Source: Pogostemon cablin (taxonomy: Eukaryota > Streptophyta > Magnoliopsida > Lamiales > Lamiaceae). Taken from it: DNA of 64,000 nucleotides. Below are positions 56,639-64,000 of the stretch, one piece after another. Made by a program: the position numbers and the translations under genes. Every line of letters begins with the position of its first letter. The first letter of the stretch is position 1. The notes below the pieces were generated by a model. It did not search any database. It saw only the letters and a list, made by a program, of their open reading frames with translations, and was not told the origin of the DNA. The DNA lies in the NCBI GenBank assembly GCA_023678885.1, contig CM043005.1:2366814-2430813 (forward strand). Direction: 5' to 3'.

Positions 56639-56831
56639 TCCCTTCATTTCAGATCATTCTTTATTGTTACTATAAATACGAAGTTTAAGAAAAGTTATTT
56701 TTTTATCAATTTTATTGATTTTTGGAGAGTAGTATAGTATTTTTAGGTAATAAATAAATTATAAAGTATGTTATGTATTTTAGGTAAGAGCTGTAAATTT
56801 GAAATTAAGATGTATTTTTAGGGTTGATGAT

Positions 56832-56833
<2 letters not shown>
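56639..56833. mobile_element. Stowaway MITE, right end lost
   Basis: TTCCCTTCATTTCAGATCAT near a TA and the subterminal words ACGAAGTTTAAGAAAAG and TTTTTAGGTAATAAATAAAT match the Stowaway group around 5220 and 18493. A TA repeat replaces the right end. Confidence 0.55.

Positions 56834-56911
<78 letters not shown>
56834..56911. repeat. (TA)n microsatellite, about 38 units
   Basis: Uninterrupted TA run followed by a short (TTTA)n. Likely polymorphic in length. Confidence 0.9.
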
Positions 56912-56915
<4 letters not shown>

Positions 56916-58467
56916 TATTTATTTATTTATTTGGGTAATTAAGTTTAACATGAGATTGAGGAAAAGAAATGTGTGAAATTTAACAAAAGAGTATGCAATA
57001 AGTTATGTAAATTAATTGTGTGTAATAGAGTTGTTAAAATAGTAAGGTTGTTCTATTTATTTTAATTTGTCTCCACCGAGGAGGTTTCGAATTTCTTTTG
57101 TTACATTATTTTATCTTTTTCTATTTTGAATTTATTTGATTACTTTGTTTTAGTAATCTTTCATTTCATTAAGCATTTTATCATATTTTAATTTAATTCA
57201 ATTTAATTATTTTTATTCTATTAAAATAAAAAAATTCTAATTTTGTACAGTAATTTTTGTAAATAAATTTGTGTGTTCAATTTATACAAATATCTATATA
57301 CACATACATAAATACACACATATAAATTTTTGTATGAGATCATTGAGATCATTTTTCAAGAAGGAAAAAATAATATGTTTTAAAAATTACATGAAAATGG
57401 CAGCATATTATATTAAAAAATGGTATTTATTAAATAAATAAATTGTCTGATAGTGAGATGATCATAAACAACATTTCCTTACATAAGTAATGTAATATAA
57501 ATTAAACTGCCAATCTTCTAAATTCCTAGATCGTTGGGCCCAATAGAGTCTTCTTAATTATATACTCCATACAATGCGAAAATTTCATGCAAGATTGTTA
57601 CAAGAACCCATATTTTACCGTGTGATGAACAATCGATAAAAAATTATAAATAAATTTTAATATAAACAAAAGGTAATAACATAAATAATGAAAAGGAATA
57701 ATATTTAATTATTAAGTAGTAAAATTATCTCTGTAAGAAAATCTCATATAAAAATTGCTCCTATAAATGTAGGTGATGAAATATCACTATAAACATGATG
57801 TTATTTTTGTTAAAAATAGGTAAGTTTATAACGCTTCTTCTTACATTTTAGTGTTACATCTTCTATTACAAATTATTGGATGAATGATAAGTAAAAGATA
57901 TAATACCTATATTACCAATTTTAGAGTTACATCCTCTATGACAAATTATTGAATGAATGATAAGTAAAAGATATAAAACCTATATTACCCTAAAAAAAAT
58001 ATCAACACTAAGCGAAAATGTTAAGATTTTTTTTTCCGCTTGCATATTATTAATCTAAAACGTGTAACAAAATACGTAACACAAAAACATAACATAACAT
58101 TTGGTACCACCTACACATACAAACTTATTTTTCTTCTATACATCAGTATCATTTCAATGTGCTTGACATACATTTATTTAAAATTAGGGGCGTAGACAGG
58201 ACATGTATCGCTAGCCTTAAAAGATTATATTATTATTAGTATTATTTTTATTTTATCGAGCTTATAAAGGTTAATCCCCTTTTAAGAGTGTTTATTTTAA
58301 TCAAAACTATGTGCATCTTTGCAATGATAATGACCCAAACAGGCCATTGAAACAACTAATTAGCTACTAATCTCGGTTTCACTAATTCTGTTTATATTAT
58401 AAAGATAATTATTATGACATGCATGTGTATATAATTATTATCATAATAAAATAAACCATGATATATA
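56912..58467. other. AT-rich intergenic DNA with a 75-bp tandem duplication
   Basis: At 57846-57990 two consecutive copies share GTTACATC-TCTAT-ACAAATTATTG and GATAAGTAAAAGATATAA. Otherwise featureless. Confidence 0.5.
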
Positions 58468-59450
58468 TATTTTTTATCAGGTAAAAGGATTTTATTAAAA
58501 TAAATATAAAGGTAAGAGATTTACCTTGTACAGACTGAAAATAAAAATCTTGACAACTTACAATTCTAACATGTAATAGAAATACACTCTCTTATCTACA
58601 TTGAGAAGCTTACATATTTGATACTATTATTACTCCAGCATAACCAATTCCAAGATCGGATTTTTACTTCCTCGATTGTGTCTCGAATATTCGGTTCAAC
58701 ATTCTGAAAGATCTGCCTATTTCTGTTTTTCCAAATTGTCCAAATTGTGCATGACCAAATCATCATCAACATCTTTTTTACCTTGTTGTTGTTCTGATGG
58801 AGATTAGTGAATACTATCATGTTTCTATTCAACTCACGAGGCAGAAGTCCATAAAAGCCAATCCACGCTAGAATACCTGCCCATATTTCTTATGCTTTGG
58901 GGCATTCAATGAATAGATGTTGCACATTCTCCATTCCAATATTGCAGTTATTACAAGTCATTTCTGATCCTTCCTGCCAACACCCTCTTCGTAGCAAATT
59001 AGTCTTTGTCGGGATTCTATCCATGAGCGATCTCCAAACGTGGATTTGCACCTTACTTGGAATAGCCTTGTACCATGTGAGTCTAAGTGCCTCTTGCTCC
59101 ATGTTGTCTATCCTCGGTGTAGCTTTCCTATTCATCAACATGAAATATATATCTCTCACTTTGTATCCATCTTTTGTGTTTAGTTTTCATTCCCATCTAT
59201 CACAATGATTGTGAACTGGTGTGAACCTGTTAACATACTGCATAAAATTAGAAAATATGTCAAACTCAAGATCACTAAAACGTCTCCTCCACCTAAATCT
59301 CCTTTCCCATTTTCCTTCTACCCAAATCCCCAATTCAGCAATCACTTTCATTTTATCTAAACTGATATTATACAATTTAGCATATTTATCTTTCAACATA
59401 CCTCCATCTCCCCAGTTATTTTCCCAAACTAGAGAATCGCGTCTTAGTTT
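58468..59450 (-). pseudogene. LINE (L1-type), 5'-truncated ORF2 C-terminus and 3' tail
   Basis: Minus strand, in order: DSLVWENNW and WVEGKWERRFRWRRRFSDLE (59450-59190), then AIPSKVQIHVWRSLMDRIPT and a zinc-binding CNNCNIGMENVQHLFIEC (59159-58890), then IWSCTIWTIWKNRNRQIF (58832-58596), and a tail ending CCTTTTACCTGATAAAAAA at about 58468. Long open segments remain and stops are few, so it is younger than the other LINE pieces. The reverse transcriptase is absent because of 5' truncation. Confidence 0.8.
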
Positions 59451-60979
59451 TATTTATGAGCCCACAAACTTTACGACATTCAGTATCCTTTCTATTATTC
59501 CAAAAAAAAAAATGGAGTACATATTTTGTGGTGTTTTCAATATTATAAATTTACAAATTTTATTTTATATAACAGTAGTAGTAACGTGTAGAATATATGA
59601 GGTAGTATTTAAAATGGCTTTAAGGTTAAGCTGTAAAGTCTCTTTCTCTTTAAGATAAAAATTGTTCCGTATTTTGATATTTACGGATTATAACAATCGC
59701 TTCCAAAATATGACTTTGAATTTCGGATTTATAGCATGACAAGTCTAAAATTATCGACGAACGAACGAATATTTGAAACTTTCGAACTTATTATGATATT
59801 TTTCAAAAGCTCTAGGCTATACTTTGTAATATAAGATTGAATTGAACGTTGCAAATGATTATAATAATTGAAGAGATCTGGTGTTTTCTCAATAATTTGA
59901 ACCACTTATCGTGCCATTTGATTTAAAATTTCATCTGATGCACTACATCGCAACCCCTGATCCTGGAATAGACCAGTACCTAGTCACCCTGGTTTGAACC
60001 GCTAGTTCGCACCATTAGAACAATCTAATCTCCATTCGTGTATTGTAACTTGCATGAATCCGCCCCCATAAAAAAACTTATATTTAGTTGATTACTGTTG
60101 AATTCCTATCATATATGCCCAATTGTGAAATTACATTGGATTAAAGAAAATGAGAAGTTATACATAAATTAAAGTCAGATTACATGTATCGACCCTTATA
60201 ATGCTTAATTAAGTTTGTGTGAATGTGTTGATTTTCATTCTCACATAATGTGTTTCTTATTAGTTCTATTAAGATTGTAAGCACCACTTTGTGAGATAAG
60301 TTGCAACAACGGTAAAGAGCTGTACATATCTTAATTATGAGAGTACAGGGACGGGTTCTAAATGTGTTACATTAACACTCCGAATTTCTTAATTATTCTC
60401 CTTGATGATTCTTGTTCCATTTGTATTTGTCATGGATGTAACATGTTATGAATAACATTGATTTATATGGGTAAGTACTAAGTAGAGAATTTTGGGATAG
60501 GAATGTACAGGATCCTAATTATATAATGACATTTATGTCTTAATTAAGTATATTTTAATTTTTGTGAATATTTTATCTAAATGTGCCGTGAATTATGTTT
60601 GTTTTGTGTATATACGTGCTTTGAAAAATCATTAAATAGGGAGTAGTATAGTATATGTATATTTGTTAGTTTTTTATTTTTTTATTTTTGGCATATGATA
60701 TGTTATTACGTGTAAAAAGATATAAAGCGATATGAGAGGGAGGGATGAGAGTGAAAGACAAAAATAATATTAATCCACGAGATAGCATGTAAAAAAGGTG
60801 CATAAGTTAGAGATTAATGGGGCATGTCCGTATGTATAAGGATGATTTTGAAAATTAAAACTCTATGACAATGAGTAAGGTGGGGAAGAGGTACCAATTT
60901 TGAAATTTACAACTTTCTCCCTTTATCTAAGTATGTGTTTTACTTCTTTTTTTTTACTGTTACTGTATTTTTTTATTTA
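59451..60979. other. intergenic DNA without recognised features
   Basis: AT-rich. A short GC-richer patch at 59940-60075 contains GGTTTGAACC but no convincing tRNA or SINE structure. Confidence 0.45.
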
Positions 60980-61230
60980 ATTTTAGGGATATAGTTGTAA
61001 TTTTACTTTTATGGTTTATGATATAATTTATTCCTAGGATTTAGGGTTTATGGTATAATTGTAATTTTACCCTTGTGGGTTAGGGTATAATTTATCCCTA
61101 AAGGTATAATGATAATTCTATCATTGTGGTTTAGGGTATAATTTATCCTTAGGGTTTAGGAGGGTATACTTATAATTTTATCCTTATGGTTTATGGTATA
61201 ATTTATCACTAAAGTTTAGGGTTTAGTGTA
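60980..61230. repeat. degenerate tandem repeat containing TTTAGGG words
   Basis: About four diverged units of roughly 60 bp share GGTTTAGGGTATAATTTATC and TAATTTTA(C/T)CCTT. Insertions and deletions separate units. Confidence 0.65.
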
Positions 61231-62342
61231 TAATAATCATTTAAACATAATAAATTTAAAAATAAAATAAAAACAACATTAATGAAGGAGCAGAAATTAA
61301 GGGGGCACCAATTCAATTGGTACCCTAATTGTACCATAATCACTCTCAAACCCTGTTTTCATAACTCAAAACAAACTATTAAAAGTTAAAATAAACGTAA
61401 ACCACCATGCAATAAGGTGCAAGAAATACTCTACCAAACATTTAATATTGAATTCCTCATCATGTGTTTATACACATATGTAAAGAACAATTGAGAGAAA
61501 GAGAAAAAGGTGCATTAAAAAATAACATGAAGTGCATCCTCTGTTTCTGGACAATTTTCTGGTTTAGAACCAGAGTGCCTAATTCTGGTTATTTATAGTA
61601 ATTCACACACTATAGATTCAGTGAGAAGTTGAGATTAATTCAGATAATTTTGGAAATTATATCCACATTATTGTCGTTTCTATTAAATCAATTTTTTAGG
61701 TATATTTAAGGAGTTCTTCTCTGTTCCTAGATTTAAAATATACAAGGGTTAACATCTTTTAAAAGCACCTCCTTGTGGGGTTGAATTTCATGTGTCAATT
61801 TAATGAGACATTTCTTATGTCATATATTAGATTAATTAATGATATATCTATAGAGAAAAGAAAAAATATAAAAGCATAAACTAGTAATGATAGTTGTTTC
61901 TTCTCTCTCTTCGTTATATAACTTAGTGATACATATGATATTATAAATTGATATAGAAAATCTCATATATCTATGCAAAAAATAATATCAATATTTTTAT
62001 TTATATTATAAAAATATTTTCAGAGAATCACAAAAATGTTGCTATTAATTGAAGAGAGATAACTTATAATAGATGAACGTGTTGAGGAGTATTATAATTT
62101 GTAAATGTGAATATAGAGGAGAAATATGATTTGTAAATGTGAATATACTTAGTGATTTGTAAAATTGAAGCGTAGATTTTGAAAACATAAAATTAATTTG
62201 TATATCAAAAAACAAACAACGAACTTGTCGATGTCTACAAATTCGTTTGTATCTTTTGTTTCTTCAATTAATATCTCCTTACACATATATCACACCCATT
62301 TTATATATTGATGTGAATTAATAATATTTATTATCATCTTAG
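61231..62342. other. AT-rich intergenic DNA
   Basis: No gene, RNA or transposon terminus identified. Confidence 0.45.
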
Positions 62343-62894
62343 CAGTGGCGGACGCAGGATTTGTGTCGAGGGGGCCCAAAAAATAATGCGAAGTATAATG
62401 TATAAATTGATATTCTATGTGCTCGGGTTAATGTTTGTACATTCAATCTGTATTATTGATACATGTTTTAAAATCAAAAATATTTTAGTAATATAGCGTT
62501 TAATACGTTCAGAAGTAAGTGAAAAGAGTAAAAGAATGGGAATAAGTAAAAATAATGAAAAGAAGAGTGTAAATGAATGGGAAGAAGTAAAAATAGTGAA
62601 ATAATATTTGAAAGAATTGGCAGAAGTAAATAGTAAAAGTGTAAAAGAATAGGAAGAAGGAGAAATTGTGAAATAATATTGGAAAGAATGGTTAAAAATA
62701 AAAAATAGTGAAAAGGACAATGAAAAACTACACGGTGTGATGGGATGAATTCGAACTTGAACCTCTCAATCTCCATAAAAAAGAAATTTACACTGAACTA
62801 CCGTATATTATTAAAAAATTTATTACATATATAATAAAAAAATTCAAAATTTCAGGGGCCCAGTGCCCCTAAGGCCTTCATATGTCCGCCCCTG
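62343..62894. mobile_element. hAT-type MITE upstream of the FAF gene
   Basis: Starts CAGTGGCGGACGCAGG and ends with the inverse GTCCGCCCCTG. ATCTTAG flanks both sides (62336-62342 and 62895-62901). CAG(T/G)GGCGGA ends are typical of hAT elements, which usually duplicate 8 bp; 7 identical bases are seen here. The interior (62510-62740) has purine-rich, irregular repeats of AGTAAAAATAGTGAAA type. Confidence 0.75.
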
Positions 62895-63096
62895 ATCTTA
62901 GGCCTCTTAAAAATATACTGTACAAAAAATTATTACAGATAGAGAGAAAAAAAAAATCAATCTACACTACGTGTCAGTAATTGGATGATCCAAAAAGAAT
63001 AAAATAGAAATTAAAATACAAAATCTAGGTGCCCCCACTACAACCCAAACCCAACCTATGCAATTGAGACCCTTTCATTGGACACTTTTTTGGCCA

Positions 63097-63104
63097 TATA
63101 AATA
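63097..63104 (+). promoter_or_regulatory. TATA box of the FAF gene
   Basis: TATAAATA in CCATATAAATACACCC lies 257 bp before the ATG and is followed by a CT-rich leader (63105-63360) typical of plant genes. Confidence 0.65.
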
Positions 63105-63360
63105 CACCCCCACCCCTTTCACTTCTCTTTCATGCAAGTCCTTATCTCATTTCTTTAATCTCCCTCATCTCTCAATTCTTATAACCCTTTCACAAATCAA
63201 ACCACTACATATGTTTTCTTCCTCTTTGCATCATTCTTGAAAACAAATCAATCATCCCATAAACTCTTGAAAATCAATTCAATCCATCTCCTCCCCTGTT
63301 TCCACCTCCTCTCCTCTCTTCCCCCTTCCCTCCATAAAACATTAAAAAAAAGAGAGCATC

Positions 63361-64000
63361 ATGTCCACAATTACTTCAAATGTGTGTCAAAGTGTGGAGC
63401 CCCTCTCATTGGAACCACATGTTTTAATCCACCAGCTGGTTCCATCCAAACAGAGCATATCATGCCCTCAGAAAGAACCCGGTGACAACGTGAACTGCTG
63501 GAATGTGATGCCAACAAACTCATGCGAATTGGTGAATGAATACGTGCATCCTCTTTCCAAGAGATCAGTCTCTTCTCTCAGCTCAAAGAGTCTTGAAATG
63601 TGCACCGAGAGCTTAGGGAGCGAAACCGGGAGCTCCATGGACGAGGAGAGCTACGGGGCAGTGCAAAATATCGGAATCAAAACAGAACAAGTGATAAAGA
63701 AAGCCAGGCACATCAGCAGCTTCCCGCCCCCGCTCACATCCATCGCTCGTGTTCGTGTTCAGACTCATCGAGAGGGTGGCCGGTTGGTGATCAAGGCCTC
63801 CAACGTTCCCTCTGGCTGTTCCTGCTTTAAGCATGAACGAGAAAATGGGAGGCTCCGTCTCTCGTTAGTGAGAGACGGAGACGGAGACGGCAATGGTGAG
63901 GATCATTTTTGGGGGGAGAATGTGAAAGATGAAGGGGGAAAGTGGAGTGGTCCAGCAGCAGGTGCAATGGTGACAGGGAAAAGAGGCATACAAGTTTGCC
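63361..64000 (+). CDS. FAF2: FANTASTIC FOUR (FAF) domain protein, FAF1/FAF2-like, 5' part
   Basis: An open frame of 213 codons runs past the window end, with no intron seen. The N terminus has VCQSVEPLSLEPHVL, reminiscent of FAF proteins. The FAF domain shows FPPPLTSI (residues 121-128), HREGGRLVIKA (136-146) and HERENGRLRLSL (158-169). The last includes LRLSL, an LxLxL pattern like EAR repression motifs. In Arabidopsis, FAF proteins are plant-specific regulators affecting shoot meristem size, with FAF2 and FAF4 linked to WUSCHEL expression. The assignment to FAF2 rests on its being next to FZL in Arabidopsis as here; the family is surer than the paralogue. The ATG chosen is the first in this frame after the CT-rich leader. 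Confidence 0.8.
   Translation, partial: MSTITSNVCQSVEPLSLEPHVLIHQLVPSKQSISCPQKEPGDNVNCWNVMPTNSCELVNEYVHPLSKRSVSSLSSKSLEMCTESLGSETGSSMDEESYGAVQNIGIKTEQVIKKARHISSFPPPLTSIARVRVQTHREGGRLVIKASNVPSGCSCFKHERENGRLRLSLVRDGDGDGNGEDHFWGENVKDEGGKWSGPAAGAMVTGKRGIQVC

Noticed and set aside
59941..60075. A SINE with a GGTTTGAACC B box
   Set aside because: No A box at a suitable distance, no tail and no target duplication were found.
63600..63834. Other frames at the window end
   Set aside because: They overlap the FAF frame, which alone shows a conserved domain and continues to the window end.

Overview
The window is nuclear DNA of a eudicot plant. The evidence is spliced genes with GT-AG introns, AT-rich intergenic DNA and plant transposon families (Stowaway/mariner, Pack-MULE, hAT, Athila-type and copia LTR elements, L1-type LINEs). 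An asterid such as a Lamiales species is plausible, but the sequence does not settle it.

Only two host genes are supported. (1) A complete 11-exon FZL gene (9527-19267, + strand) encodes a 920-residue chloroplast dynamin-like GTPase of the FZO-like family. (2) The 5' part of a FANTASTIC FOUR (FAF) gene starts at 63361 (+) and runs off the window end. In Arabidopsis these are neighbouring loci (At1g03160 = FZL, At1g03170 = FAF2, from memory). The window therefore looks like an old syntenic pair pushed about 44 kb apart by transposons.

Layout. 1-1440: Pack-MULE with a 9-bp target duplication, carrying receptor-kinase fragments as a long inverted repeat. 1440-5425: AT-rich DNA with a tandem repeat and several MITEs. 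5427-9328: a decayed 3.9-kb mariner-like element whose ends match the surrounding Stowaway MITEs, ending about 200 bp before the FZL start codon. 9527-19267: FZL, with a hAT insertion in intron 8 and two Stowaways in intron 10. 19.3-24.9 kb: MITEs, a 20-bp tandem repeat and a solo LTR inside a Stowaway. 24.9-37.9 kb: a second solo LTR of the same family, split by an 11.2-kb young Athila-like element (A, coding on the minus strand) that has gag-protease and an ATHILA ORF-1-like gene but no reverse transcriptase or integrase. 38.2-46.35 kb: an older relative (B, plus strand) with decayed gag-protease and no ORF-1. 47.3-52.0 kb: a full-length copia element with two stops and two frameshifts. 52-62.3 kb: LINE 3' ends, microsatellites and MITEs. 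62.3-64 kb: a hAT MITE, then the FAF promoter and gene.

The most unusual signals are: a perfect hairpin just upstream of the polypurine tract in A and B, with a compensatory base-pair change; tRNA-like A-box/B-box modules inside the solo-LTR family; the Pack-MULE kinase hairpin; the mariner element together with its MITE derivatives; and the split FZL-FAF pair.
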